Positions 43,066-51,571 of a stretch of DNA of 61,042 bases are shown one piece after another. Both the position numbers and the translations under genes were made by a program. The notes under the pieces were generated by a model. The model worked only from the letters and a program-made list of their open reading frames with translations. It did not search any database and was not told the origin of the DNA. This stretch comes from an uncultured Phycisphaerales bacterium (GTDB taxonomy: Bacteria; Planctomycetota; Phycisphaerae; Phycisphaerales; SM1A02), in contig CAJQQE010000035.1 in assembly GCA_905480395.1 (NCBI GenBank), forward strand, positions 1 through 61,042, read 5' to 3'. Numbering within the stretch: position 1 is the stretch's first letter; the number at the start of each line of letters is the position of its first letter.

Positions 43066-43532
43066 GTCGTGGGTTCCTTGCGCTTTTCGAGAAGGCGAAT
43101 GCCTTCAATAACGAGATTCGAGTCGATGCCCTTGACCATATCCCACAGCGTGAGCAGGGCGATGGAGACTGCGGTCAACGCCTCCATCTCCACGCCGGTT
43201 CGGGCGGTAATCGTGGTGGTCGCGGTCACTTGGAGGCGATTCGCGGCGGTTCGGTCGAATGCCACGGCGACCGAATCGAGTGGGAGGGTGTGACAGAGCG
43301 GGATGAGTGCGTCGCAGCGTTTGGCGGCCTGAATCCCGGCGATTCGTGCCACCGCCAGCGCTTCGCCTTTCGGGAGATCGCCAACCATGACCCGGTCCAG
43401 GGTCGTCTCGGCGGCGACGAGGAAGCCACTGGCAATGGCCGTTCGTCGAAGCGGCGGCTTGTGGCCAACGTCGACCATCCGGGCAGCACCGGCGGCATCG
43501 AGGTGGGTGAGTTCAGCGTCGTTGGAGGCCAT
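43062..43532 (-). CDS. moaC: Cyclic pyranopterin monophosphate synthase MoaC
   Basis: MoaC completes the cPMP ring in molybdenum-cofactor synthesis. The 156 residues contain the family landmarks LTHLDAAGAARMVDVG, AGIQAAKRCDALIPLCHTLPLDSV (core read in two parts), RTGVEMEALTAVSIALLTLWDMVKG and KGIDSNLVIEGIRLLEKR. The catalytic Asp and Lys positions in the ALTLYDM-like helix and MVKG loop are kept. It ends by overlapping the M50 protease. Other moa genes are not in this window. Confidence 0.95.
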   Translation of the reverse strand: MASNDAELTHLDAAGAARMVDVGHKPPLRRTAIASGFLVAAETTLDRVMVGDLPKGEALAVARIAGIQAAKRCDALIPLCHTLPLDSVAVAFDRTAANRLQVTATTTITARTGVEMEALTAVSIALLTLWDMVKGIDSNLVIEGIRLLEKRKEPTT

Positions 43533-43625
43533 GAGACTTCGGAGTATCGCAGGTTCAGCGTGGTCCGACGGGCCTCATGCGAGGAAGGTGGTCTTTCCAT
43601 TGCAGACGGTCGCCAGGCGGGAAGA

Positions 43626-45269
43626 TCACTCGATCGTGTTTTCTTCCGGTCCCGGAAGGTGCGTGACGCGACCGCGGAAGGCGGTGAGCCGCACGGTGGG
43701 GGTCTCGGTGGTCCAGTCGAGGGCGGCAGGGTCGCGGTCGAGGACCACGAGATCGGCGGGATCGCCGATCTCGAGCGCTACCGGCGGCAGGCCGAGGGCG
43801 GCGCGGGCATTCGTGGTGTACGCACGAATCGCGGTGGCGACGTCGACGGTGCGGGTGCCGGGAACCACGCGGCCGTGGCGGTCTTGGCCGGTGACCGCCA
43901 CACGGATGCCTTCGATCGGATCGGGATTCTCGATCGGCCAGTCGCTTCCGAAGGAAAGGGTTCCGCCGGCGTCGTGGATCGCTCGGAAGGGGAAGAACGC
44001 GTCGAAGCGTTCGGCTCCCAGCGAGTGTTCGACCGTCGTTCCATCGTCGAGCAGGTGCGTCGGCTGCATGCTCGCATGACGATCGGAGGTCTTGAAGCGG
44101 GGGATGTCGGCGGGGTCGACGGTCTGGCAGTGCTCGATCCGGATCTTCGGGGGATTAAGTCCGGCCTCGCGGGCGAATCGCTCCGCGTGGTCGCAGGCGT
44201 CGAGGGCGAGTCGTGCCGCGGCGTCGCCGATCGCGTGCATCGAGGGGCTCCAGCCCCGCGTCACCACGAATTCGATCCACGTCATCAGTTCGCCGCGCTG
44301 GGCGAGTTCGACGAGCAGGCCGCGTTCGCCCGGACGATCCGCGTAATCCGCGAGCATCGCCGCGGTGCGCGACCCGAGGGTGCCGTCGAGGAAAGCCTTG
44401 CAGCCGATCAGCCGCACTCGATCGTCGCGGTCGAGCGCTTCAAGCCGGGCGAGCGGGGCGTCGATCGGCAGCTCGCGGTCGAGCATGGTCACCGCGACCC
44501 CGACGGCGAGTTGGTCACGGATCGCATCCAGCACGTCGACGACCTCTTGGGCGTAGGTCATCGAACCGACCTGGGTGATGCCGAGCGTGGCGAGGTACTG
44601 GCTCGCGGCGATCGTGGTGCCGCGGCGCGTTTCGACCGAGGGCGTCGGAACGACGGGATTCACGATCATCCATGCCGCGCTTTCGAGCATGAGCCCGGTG
44701 GGTTGGCCTTGCGCATCTCGAACGATCTCGCCACCGGGGGGGCACGTTCGATCACCGAATCGCTCGAGGGCGATGGCGAGCGCCGCCGGGTTGACCAGGC
44801 ATGCGTGGTGATCGTGCTTGATGCACACCGCCGGGCGATTACCCGCCGCGGCGAGCCAGGAGGCATCCGGAATCTCGCCACCCCAGTCGGTCTCAAGCCA
44901 GCCATGGGCGATCAACCACGCGTCGTCTTCAAGCGACTGGAGGCCCTGCTCGATCCGAGCTTCGAACGTCGCTCGATCGGGACAACCCGTGAGATCGATC
45001 TGGTCCGAAACCGTTCCCGCCAGGACCAGATGAACGTGCGCATCCACGAAACCCGGAAAGATCCATCCGTCTCGAACGTCGATCGAGGCGCCGCCGTTTG
45101 GCTCGAGGGTTCCGGCGGCTTCGATGGCGGTGATTCGTCCGCCATCGCATCGAAGGTCGACGATCCGACCTCCCACGCGGCCGTTCCGGATGGTCAATGA
45201 CGATCGGTTCGACGGGGAGGATTCTGGCGAAGGCACGGCAGGAGACGTCATGCGGAGTATCGTACGCAT
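43626..45269 (-). CDS. Metal-dependent amidohydrolase, YtcJ-like
   Basis: A 547-residue amidohydrolase-superfamily protein of the YtcJ/exoenzyme (amidohydrolase 3) group. The metal-binding FPGFVDAHVHL is near residue 75, KAFLDGTLGSRTA carries the bridging Lys, SMHAIGDAAARLALDA the second His site, RIEHCQTVDPADI the third, and FGSDWPIENPDP the Asp. A composite beta domain is seen at both ends, ending in GDPADLVVLDRDP. Substrates of this group are diverse (N-acyl amino acids, amides), so none is assigned. Possible starts are at 45269 and 45251. It is divergent from the lipoprotein and lies upstream of moaC with a gap of about 90 bases. Confidence 0.9.
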   Translation of the reverse strand: MRTILRMTSPAVPSPESSPSNRSSLTIRNGRVGGRIVDLRCDGGRITAIEAAGTLEPNGGASIDVRDGWIFPGFVDAHVHLVLAGTVSDQIDLTGCPDRATFEARIEQGLQSLEDDAWLIAHGWLETDWGGEIPDASWLAAAGNRPAVCIKHDHHACLVNPAALAIALERFGDRTCPPGGEIVRDAQGQPTGLMLESAAWMIVNPVVPTPSVETRRGTTIAASQYLATLGITQVGSMTYAQEVVDVLDAIRDQLAVGVAVTMLDRELPIDAPLARLEALDRDDRVRLIGCKAFLDGTLGSRTAAMLADYADRPGERGLLVELAQRGELMTWIEFVVTRGWSPSMHAIGDAAARLALDACDHAERFAREAGLNPPKIRIEHCQTVDPADIPRFKTSDRHASMQPTHLLDDGTTVEHSLGAERFDAFFPFRAIHDAGGTLSFGSDWPIENPDPIEGIRVAVTGQDRHGRVVPGTRTVDVATAIRAYTTNARAALGLPPVALEIGDPADLVVLDRDPAALDWTTETPTVRLTAFRGRVTHLPGPEENTIE

Positions 45270-45351
45270 CGTCTCCCGCGCTCGATCGCGGGGAAGCGGC
45301 GATTCCGAGACGAATCGTCAACGGTAGGCATCACTTAGTCGGAGACCCCGC

Positions 45352-46089
45352 ATGTCGAGTCAAGAACCAGTCCGCCCAAGCTCTACCCCGCGGCGAGCGA
45401 TGATCGTCACCCTCGGTGCGATGGCCTTGATCGGAGGCTGTGGGGATGGCAGCGTTGGAGCCCCGAAGCCGCCGGCCTCGACGCCGCCGGTGGTCTCCAC
45501 TCAGCCGCCGGTCGAAGGCCCGTCGAGGCCGGAAGTCCCCTCGGCAACGGTGCCCAACGAGCCGAACGAGCCAAACGAGCCGGCCGCGACGGATTGGATC
45601 GTCTCGACCGCGAAGAGCGATTCCAAGGTGGCCGAGGTGGGCGGACTGGTCTTTCCCAAGCCCGGCAGCTGGACGTGGTCGAAGCCTCGGATGCGATTCC
45701 GAACATTGCAGTACGACGTCCCGTCGAGGCCAGGCTCCGGTGGTTCGGCCGAGATCGTCTTTTCGCTTTTTCGCGGATCCGACGGCGGTCCGACGGATAT
45801 GAACATCGATCGATGGGTCGGGCAGTTCCGTGATGGCGAAGGCGAGTCGGTCGAAGCGGCCATCACCACGAAAGAAGTCGGCGGCCTGACCATCACTCGA
45901 GTTGAGACCGCCGGCAGCTACCAATCGATGGGGGCGGCCGCGCCGCGGACTGGACAGGCCCAGATCGGTGCGATCATTCAGGCACCGGGGCGACGGGTGT
46001 TCGTCAGACTGGTCGGTCCGGAGGGGACGGTCCTCGCATCCCGAGACGCGTTTGACGCGATGCTCAATGGCGTCATGCCTGCAGGATGA
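45352..46089 (+). CDS. Lipoprotein of unknown function
   Basis: The N-terminus has a basic/hydrophobic signal ending ALIGGCGDGS, whose IGGC is a good lipobox, so a lipid-anchored periplasmic protein is expected. A disordered Pro-rich linker follows (about 40-85), containing NEPNEPNEP from a 9-bp repeat. The remaining 150 residues form one compact domain with alternating strands (WTWSKPRMRFRTLQY, GGLTITRVETAGSYQ, QAQIGAIIQAPGRRVFVRLVG) that is not recognised. A strong terminator follows. Confidence 0.75.
   Translation: MSSQEPVRPSSTPRRAMIVTLGAMALIGGCGDGSVGAPKPPASTPPVVSTQPPVEGPSRPEVPSATVPNEPNEPNEPAATDWIVSTAKSDSKVAEVGGLVFPKPGSWTWSKPRMRFRTLQYDVPSRPGSGGSAEIVFSLFRGSDGGPTDMNIDRWVGQFRDGEGESVEAAITTKEVGGLTITRVETAGSYQSMGAAAPRTGQAQIGAIIQAPGRRVFVRLVGPEGTVLASRDAFDAMLNGVMPAG
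45556..45582. repeat. 9-bp tandem repeat, 3 units, in lipoprotein linker
   Basis: AACGAGCCG, AACGAGCCA and AACGAGCCG stand in tandem and encode Asn-Glu-Pro three times in the linker after the lipobox. Confidence 0.92.
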
Positions 46090-46119
46090 GCTGGCCTCGA
46101 GATTTGAACCAAAAGAAAA

Positions 46120-46160
46120 ACCGGACCGGACTCGATGGAGTCCGGTCCGGTCGTTTTTTC
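46120..46160. terminator. Intrinsic terminator after the lipoprotein gene
   Basis: A perfect 14-bp stem (ACCGGACCGGACTC at 46120-46133 with GAGTCCGGTCCGGT at 46138-46151), a four-base loop and a six-U run at 46154-46159 form a canonical Rho-independent terminator for the plus-strand gene. A-residues on the other side make it usable for the convergent sodA too. Confidence 0.92.
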
Positions 46161-46178
46161 TAAGCCGCGTTCGGGGCG

Positions 46179-46811
46179 TCAGGCGGTCGCTTCTGCGAAC
46201 CGTCGATTGACTTCATTCCAGTTGACGACGTTCCAGAACGCCGCGATGTAGTCGGGGCGACGGTTCTGGTAGTGCAGGTAATACGCATGCTCCCAGACGT
46301 CGAGCCCGAGGATCGGCGTGCATTCGCAGTCGACCATGCCGACCATCAGTGGGTTGTCTTGGTTCGGCGTCGAACAAATGCAGACGCTTCCGTCGCCCTT
46401 GGCACCTAGCCACGCCCAACCCGATCCGAAACGCGTGGCTCCGGCGTTGGCGAAGGCCGCCTTCATTTCATCCATCGATCCACAGGCGGCGTTGATCGCC
46501 GCGGTGAGCTCGGGGCTTGGTGCGCCGCCGTCTCCAGCCGGGGCCAGAATCTGCCAGAAGAGGCTGTGGTTGAAGTGTCCGCCGCCGTTGTTGCGAACGG
46601 CACCGCGGATTGATTCTGGGAGATCGGCGATTCCACGGCAGAGGTCTGCAATCGAATGGCCTGCGAGATCATCATGCCCTTCGAGCGCGGCGTTGACCTT
46701 GGCGATGTAGGCGGCATGATGCTTGCCGTGATGGATACCCATGGTCTTGGCGTCAATCGACGGCTCCAGGGCATTCTCAGCGTACGGCAGGTCGGGGAGG
46801 GTAAAGGCCAT
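46179..46811 (-). CDS. sodA: Superoxide dismutase, Mn-type
   Basis: A Fe/Mn-family superoxide dismutase of 210 residues with metal ligands His27 (KTMGIHHGK), His82 (FNHSLFW), Asp171 and His175 (DVWEHAYYL). The second-sphere Gln is at 151 in TPNQDNPLM, where Mn enzymes have it, and residue 77-78 is Gly, so I favour manganese over iron. No signal peptide, so cytoplasmic. A cysteine-containing strand [10 protein letters not shown] is unusual. It shares a terminator with the convergent lipoprotein and is divergent from thiE. Confidence 0.93.
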   Translation of the reverse strand: MAFTLPDLPYAENALEPSIDAKTMGIHHGKHHAAYIAKVNAALEGHDDLAGHSIADLCRGIADLPESIRGAVRNNGGGHFNHSLFWQILAPAGDGGAPSPELTAAINAACGSMDEMKAAFANAGATRFGSGWAWLGAKGDGSVCICSTPNQDNPLMVGMVDCECTPILGLDVWEHAYYLHYQNRRPDYIAAFWNVVNWNEVNRRFAEATA

Positions 46812-46943
46812 GTCGGTGTATTCCGGTCAAAGTGACTTTGGTGCTTGAGATGGCGGCGAATCCTAGAGGAATCGCCGCGACGGGGACGCAGTGTAGGCCC
46901 ACGCCGGTCGAGGTGGCGGGGGCGGCGTGCTACGCTCTCCTGA

Positions 46944-48026
46944 ATGCGACAGGATGGACTCGAAAGACTGGTCGATGCCAACGCGAATCGGGTTCGTGAG
47001 GGACTCCGTACGCTGGAGGATCTCGCCCGCTTCGTTCTGGACGCCTCGGACCTCGCTCGGGATCTCAAGACGATCCGGCACGAGATCACCGAGGCGGCGG
47101 CCCGCCTGGTCGGTCCGACCGCCACGCCTCGGGATACCGCGGGTGATGTCGGCACCGAGCACATGACCGATGGCGAACTGGCTCGGCCCGGGCTCGTCGC
47201 CGTCGCGGAAGCCGCCGGTGGTCGGGTGACCGAAGGTTGTCGATCCCTCGAGGAGGCGGCGAAAGTGCTTGACGTTGGAGGTCGGGTCGCCTCGGCGTTG
47301 CAATCGGCCCGGTATGCGGCCTACGACCTGGCGGCGGCCGTCACCGCCGCCGTCGCGAGAGGGCGGCCATCGGGATGGCGGGTTCAGGTCTTGCTCACCG
47401 AGTCGATCTGCCGAGGCCCTTGGACCCACGTGCTCGAGTCTGCGATTGCCGGGGGTGCCGACGCCATTCAAGTGCGAGAGAAGACGTTCTCATCGTCGGA
47501 ACTTCTGGATCGAGTCCGGGCGGTGATCGAGATCGCTCGCCCTGCGGGTATTCCCGTGATCGTGAATGACCGGGCGGATATTGCGGTTGCCGCGGGCGCT
47601 GATGGCGTGCACCTTGGGCAAGGCGACCTTCCGGTGGAAGCCGCCCGTCGGGTCATCGGGGGACTGGCGTTGCTCGGCGGGAGTTCGCACGATCTCAACG
47701 AAGCGGCTCGAAACCACGCGGCGGGCTGTGATTACTGTGGGGTTGGCCGTTTTGCGGCGAGCGGCACCAAGCCGGAGGCGTCCGAAGGCGGGCCTGCGCT
47801 GGTGCAGGCGATGGCTGCGGCGTACCCACGCTGGCCACAATTGGTGATCGGCGGGATCGACCTTCAGAACATCGACCAAGTGATCGCGTCCGGCGGACGT
47901 GGCGTGGCCATGTCGGCCGCAATTTGCGGGGCGGCGGACCCGGCAGGCGTGGTGGCAGACGTTCGGAATCGCCTCCAGCAGGCGGTAGAATCCGTCACCT
48001 CCACCGTCTCTGGAAGTGTCGGATGA
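46944..48026 (+). CDS. thiE: Thiamine-phosphate synthase with N-terminal ThiD2-like domain
   Basis: The C-terminal part (about 150-350) is ThiE, joining HMP-pyrophosphate with the thiazole phosphate: GGADAIQVREKTFSSSELL, PVIVNDRADIAVAAGADGVHLGQGDLP (in parts), GGSSHDLNEAARN, CDYCGVGRFAASGTK and VIGGID. The first 145 residues (RLVDANANRVREGLRTLEDLARFVLD and following) match a ThiD2-like domain known as a proposed HMP-P kinase fused to ThiE in several phyla. So one protein may carry two steps of thiamine synthesis. The 360-residue length supports the fusion. Its stop overlaps the next gene. Confidence 0.92.
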   Translation: MRQDGLERLVDANANRVREGLRTLEDLARFVLDASDLARDLKTIRHEITEAAARLVGPTATPRDTAGDVGTEHMTDGELARPGLVAVAEAAGGRVTEGCRSLEEAAKVLDVGGRVASALQSARYAAYDLAAAVTAAVARGRPSGWRVQVLLTESICRGPWTHVLESAIAGGADAIQVREKTFSSSELLDRVRAVIEIARPAGIPVIVNDRADIAVAAGADGVHLGQGDLPVEAARRVIGGLALLGGSSHDLNEAARNHAAGCDYCGVGRFAASGTKPEASEGGPALVQAMAAAYPRWPQLVIGGIDLQNIDQVIASGGRGVAMSAAICGAADPAGVVADVRNRLQQAVESVTSTVSGSVG

Positions 48027-48865
48027 TCACAGAACTGGATGTCACGCTTTGCGGAACGGGGACGTCGAGCGGGATTCCGATCATCGGATGTGATTGTCCG
48101 GTCTGCCGGAGCGAGGATCTTCGCGATCGACGAACCCGATGCGGTGCCGCGATTCGCTTTCGCGATGCGTCGGGTGATCCAAGGATGATCCTGTTGGATT
48201 GCCCCCCGGACCATCGAGAACATGCCCTCCGCCTTGGTTTGAATCGTTGCGACGCGATCTTCTTTACCCACAGTCATGTCGATCACACCTTCGGGCTTGA
48301 CGACGTCCGTCGGTACAACGCCGTTCAGAAGACGTCGATCGAGGCGTTGGCGGATCAGCCGACGCTCAATGCGATCGAACGGCAGTTCCAACACATATTC
48401 CGACCGTTTGAGAACATCAACCCATCTTTCGTCGCGAGCCTCAGCGTGACCGAAATCAGACCCCTCGAACCGGTCGACCGGTTCGGTGTCCGATTCGAGC
48501 CAATCAAGCTCTTGCACGGGAGGATGCCGATCTTGGGCTTCAGAATCGAGGCCCTCGATGAGGACGGTCGGATCGCGGCGGATCAGCCGAGTCCCTTCCC
48601 GCTGGCCTATTGCACCGATACCTCCTCGATCCCGCCGGAGACCTGGCCCCGCCTCCGGGGCCTCCGGACGCTGGTCCTGGACATGTTGCGTCCGAGGGCC
48701 CATCCCACCCACATGACGGTGGATCAGGCGGTCGAGACCGCGGAACGGATCGGGGCCGAATCGACCTGGTTTATCCACATGTCCCACGAGATCCGGCACG
48801 CGGACGTCGCCCCCGTGCTCCCGGCCCGGATGAATCTCGCCTGGGACGGGGCTCGAGTTCGCTAG
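48023..48865 (+). CDS. MBL-fold metallohydrolase, PhnP-like
   Basis: A 280-residue metallo-beta-lactamase-fold hydrolase of the PhnP type. The N-terminus LCGTGTSSGIPIIGCDCPVC carries the structural zinc cysteines, FFTHSHVDHTFGLDD is the main metal motif, and LAYCTDTSSIP and FIHMSHEIRHADV are later ligand segments. PhnP itself is a cyclic-ribose phosphodiesterase in phosphonate use, but this close family has other roles, and no phn genes are nearby. The ATG overlaps the thiE stop, so they are co-transcribed. Confidence 0.87.
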   Translation: MITELDVTLCGTGTSSGIPIIGCDCPVCRSEDLRDRRTRCGAAIRFRDASGDPRMILLDCPPDHREHALRLGLNRCDAIFFTHSHVDHTFGLDDVRRYNAVQKTSIEALADQPTLNAIERQFQHIFRPFENINPSFVASLSVTEIRPLEPVDRFGVRFEPIKLLHGRMPILGFRIEALDEDGRIAADQPSPFPLAYCTDTSSIPPETWPRLRGLRTLVLDMLRPRAHPTHMTVDQAVETAERIGAESTWFIHMSHEIRHADVAPVLPARMNLAWDGARVR

Positions 48866-48928
48866 GGGCGAGCGAGGGCTTCTCGCCGTGGCGGGAGTCG
48901 CCCACCTTCGGTAGACTCTCCAACCCCT

Positions 48929-49798
48929 ATGGCACAGATCCGCGAAATCAAGAAGCGTATGGTCGCCGTTGGCACGATCCAACGGATTACCAAGACCATG
49001 CAGATGATCGCCACCGCGAAATTCACGGCGGCGGTTCAACGGGCTCGGTCCACGCAGCCTTACACCGAGAAGATCCGCGAGCTGGTCGCGGCGGTGTGCA
49101 GCGACCCGGCGGAGCTCGATCATCCTTTGGTGGGTGGTGATCGTCCAAAGACTGGACGAGAACTCCTGCTGGTCATCGGATCGGACCGAGGCTTCTGCGG
49201 GGCGTTCAACTCGAACGTCCTTCGCAACTCGCTTCGCTATCACCGTCGTCGCATTGCCGAAGGCGTTGAAGTTCAGGTCGAGACCAGTGGCAAGAAGGCC
49301 TCAAACTTCTTCAAGTTTGCCCGGATCCCCGTTGCAGAGACCCACGACATTGGCGACAAGCCGTTGTTCGAGGATGTTTCGAAATTGGCGGATCGGCTCA
49401 TGGACCTCTTTACCGCCGGTGAAGTTGATTCTGTTCACGTCGCCTACATGCGATTTGAAAGTAACTCCCGGCAGATTCCCGAAGTCCAGCAGTTGCTTCC
49501 GTTGCAAGCGCCCGAGATGGACCCGTCGGGCGTCTCCGCGGCGATGTACGAATTTACGCCAGACGAGGCATCCCTTCTGAACGATCTGCTCCCGCGAGCG
49601 GTTCGAACTTCGCTCTTCCAGTCGTACAACGATGCGGTGGTCAGCGAGCAGATCATGCGGATGATCGCCATGAAGGCCGCCACCGACAATGCGGCGAGTC
49701 TCGGCCGTACCCTCAAGCGAGACTACAACCGGGCACGACAGGCACGCATCACGACGGAGCTGACCGAAATCGTCTCCGGCGCGGCGGCACTCGCCTGA
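48929..49798 (+). CDS. atpG: F-type ATP synthase gamma subunit
   Basis: The rotor shaft of F1. The N-terminal helix AQIREIKKRMVAVGTIQRITKTMQMIATAKF and the C-terminal RMIAMKAATDNAASLGRTLKRDYNRARQARITTEL form the coiled coil (described here in parts), and the central GSDRGFCGAFNSNV is the usual Rossmann-like segment. The 289 residues are normal. The other eight ATP synthase genes are not in the window: the flanks are a PhnP-like hydrolase upstream and a rhodanese downstream. So atpG stands alone, which is uncommon. Confidence 0.95.
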   Translation: MAQIREIKKRMVAVGTIQRITKTMQMIATAKFTAAVQRARSTQPYTEKIRELVAAVCSDPAELDHPLVGGDRPKTGRELLLVIGSDRGFCGAFNSNVLRNSLRYHRRRIAEGVEVQVETSGKKASNFFKFARIPVAETHDIGDKPLFEDVSKLADRLMDLFTAGEVDSVHVAYMRFESNSRQIPEVQQLLPLQAPEMDPSGVSAAMYEFTPDEASLLNDLLPRAVRTSLFQSYNDAVVSEQIMRMIAMKAATDNAASLGRTLKRDYNRARQARITTELTEIVSGAAALA

Positions 49799-49832
49799 GC
49801 AGGTCCGCCCGGCAGTAATCGAACGAAACACG

Positions 49833-49870
49833 ACCGCCCGTGACTCATGCTTGCATGAATCACGGGCGGT
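49833..49870. terminator. Hairpin between convergent atpG and rhodanese-like gene
   Basis: An 11-bp stem (ACCGCCCGTGA with TCACGGGCGGT) and an inner CATGC/GCATG stem form an almost unbroken hairpin. GTCTTTC follows on the plus strand, only a weak U-run. Probable terminator for atpG. Confidence 0.65.
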
Positions 49871-49956
49871 GTCTTTCACTCACTTCTGGTCTTCGTTCTT
49901 CGTCATCCGTCGGTTCGGCGGGGTTCATCAACCGGGTCGATCAGCCGCGACGGGGT

Positions 49957-50427
49957 TTACTTCCCGACCGAGCCGGGGTCGCTTCCAGCGACTTCATTGC
50001 CGTCTTTTGCCCACTGCAGCAATCCGCCGCGGAGCGTGTAGACGTCGCCGATCTTCAGTTCGATCAGGCGTTTGCTCGCGGCATTGGCCAGCACGTCTTG
50101 GTAGTCAGTTCCATAGACGATGATCGGCCCGCGGCCCTTGAGCTCTAGGGTCGCCATGTCCTCGAATTCACCGGTCCCAAAGTAGATGTTGATCGAATTG
50201 GGAATGTGTGCTTCGTCATAGAGCTTTGGTGATCTCGGATCGACCCAGGCGACCTTGGACGTCTTGGAGAAGAGGCCACCCTCGCCCTTCGACGCCAAAT
50301 CGATGGCTTCCGACGGGCTGACCGGTTGGAGATCCCGATCGCTGGTCTTCTGTGAACAACCGAGGCCGGTTGAGAATCCGAACAAGAGGGTGAGGAGGAA
50401 AAGGCGACTCAAGTTTAAATTCGGCAT
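49957..50427 (-). CDS. Rhodanese-like lipoprotein lacking the active-site Cys
   Basis: A 156-residue protein with a lipobox-type signal (LFGFSTGLGC). The rest is one rhodanese fold (VAWVDPRSPKLYDEAHIPNSINI then GPIIVYGTDYQDVLANAASKRL), but the catalytic loop, normally C-x-x-G-x-R after the V-Y strand, reads YGTDYQD with no Cys. It is therefore likely inactive as a sulfurtransferase and may serve as a binding domain. The start ATG at 50427 gives the lipobox directly. Divergent from the DsbD-like gene. Confidence 0.82.
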   Translation of the reverse strand: MPNLNLSRLFLLTLLFGFSTGLGCSQKTSDRDLQPVSPSEAIDLASKGEGGLFSKTSKVAWVDPRSPKLYDEAHIPNSINIYFGTGEFEDMATLELKGRGPIIVYGTDYQDVLANAASKRLIELKIGDVYTLRGGLLQWAKDGNEVAGSDPGSVGK

Positions 50428-50553
50428 GAAGAGAGTTCCGGCAGGCTTATGATCAGGGACCCGGTCAGGATACGGGATACGCGATCGGGCCACCGGGCTC
50501 CGATTCTTGGTGATCTTGCCGAGTTTTATCTTCGAAGGACCGAAGGAATATCC

Positions 50554-51435
50554 ATGATGCGCACCACTCGTTTCTATCTTGCGTTCCTGGCGGTAATCTC
50601 GGTCATGGGCGGAGGGGCCCAGGCTCAATTTGGGCTTGAGAGTCAGCCGGAAGGGGATCGGCTGGTCCGCATCGATGCGACGTTCGCCACCAAGGTGATC
50701 GTGCCAGGAAGCACGCAGCTTCTCGGGGTTCGGTTTCAGATTACTCCGAAATGGCACATCTACTGGAGGAATCCTGGGGACAGTGGTTCGCAGACCCGAA
50801 TCACGCTCGATTTGCCGGAGGGATTCAAGGCCGGACCGATGGTCTGGCCGCGTCCGGTGATTCATGCCACGGAATGGGAGACGACCTTTGGGTATCACGG
50901 AGAAACGATGCTCTTTGTGCCGGTGACGGCGCCTGCGGTCATCAAGGAACCGAGCATTCAGATCCGTGTGAAGGCCGACTGGCTGGTCTGTGATCAGATC
51001 TGCCTGATGGGGTCAGGGTCCACTTCGATCGAACTCCCAGTCGCAAAGGCTGGTGCATCCGTGCCTTCCCTGAAGGACGAGCCGGGTTCGGCCTTTGCGA
51101 AGGGATTGGCCTGTATTCCGGTTCCGTATCAAAAAGTCAAAGGGACGATCGCCCGGCTGGAGATGGCCGACGGGCGGATGGCGCTGGAGGTCACGGGGCC
51201 GACGGGGGGGGCGGCGTCGATCGTTTTCGTGCCGGACCTCACGCCAGGGGTGACCTCGGAGGGCGGCGTCTCGACGCCGGCCACCATTTCTGGCGATCGC
51301 TACAGGATTCTGGTTCCCTTAGCGCTCAAGCCTGAAAATGCACTCGGAAAGCCGCTGGAAGTCGCGGGAGTCGTCCTTTTTGGCAATAACCGGTTAGATC
51401 CGGCCGTTTCTATTCGGATGCCGATCAAGCCTTAA
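50554..51435 (+). CDS. DsbD-alpha-like exported protein
   Basis: An exported 293-residue protein with a clear signal (YLAFLAVISVMGGGAQAQFG). The mature part has FQITPKWHIYWRNPGDSG and ADWLVCDQICLMGSG, as in the N-terminal periplasmic domain of thiol:disulfide interchange protein DsbD, where a Cys pair passes electrons to substrates. Here the domain stands alone, without the DsbD membrane and thioredoxin parts. The Cys pair C-D-Q-I-C is present. AAGGA stands before the ATG. It precedes an AhpC-like exported protein; the two may work together in envelope redox or metal delivery. Confidence 0.85.
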   Translation: MMRTTRFYLAFLAVISVMGGGAQAQFGLESQPEGDRLVRIDATFATKVIVPGSTQLLGVRFQITPKWHIYWRNPGDSGSQTRITLDLPEGFKAGPMVWPRPVIHATEWETTFGYHGETMLFVPVTAPAVIKEPSIQIRVKADWLVCDQICLMGSGSTSIELPVAKAGASVPSLKDEPGSAFAKGLACIPVPYQKVKGTIARLEMADGRMALEVTGPTGGAASIVFVPDLTPGVTSEGGVSTPATISGDRYRILVPLALKPENALGKPLEVAGVVLFGNNRLDPAVSIRMPIKP

Positions 51436-51571
51436 CTTCCCGGCAGTGGAGTACAACCTTCCGACCCGCTGGCGGTAGAACACCGAATCCACGACTGGCC
51501 GACTGACGAAAAGGCTTCCCTCGCCCCTCACGATCGAATTTCAGAACCCTGAACTAAACTGGAGACTCTCT

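Noticed and set aside
43230-45200. Long plus-strand open frame (656 codons)
   Set aside because: It is antisense to the amidohydrolase and moaC, whose metal-site motifs are intact; its product is an Arg/Gly/Glu-rich string without recognisable domains.
46090-46115. TTTGAACC-like tRNA T-arm string
   Set aside because: No acceptor, D or anticodon arm can be formed around it; it lies just before a terminator.
47864-49243. Minus-strand open frame (459 codons)
   Set aside because: It lies opposite the PhnP-like gene and the ends of thiE and atpG, which are clear families.
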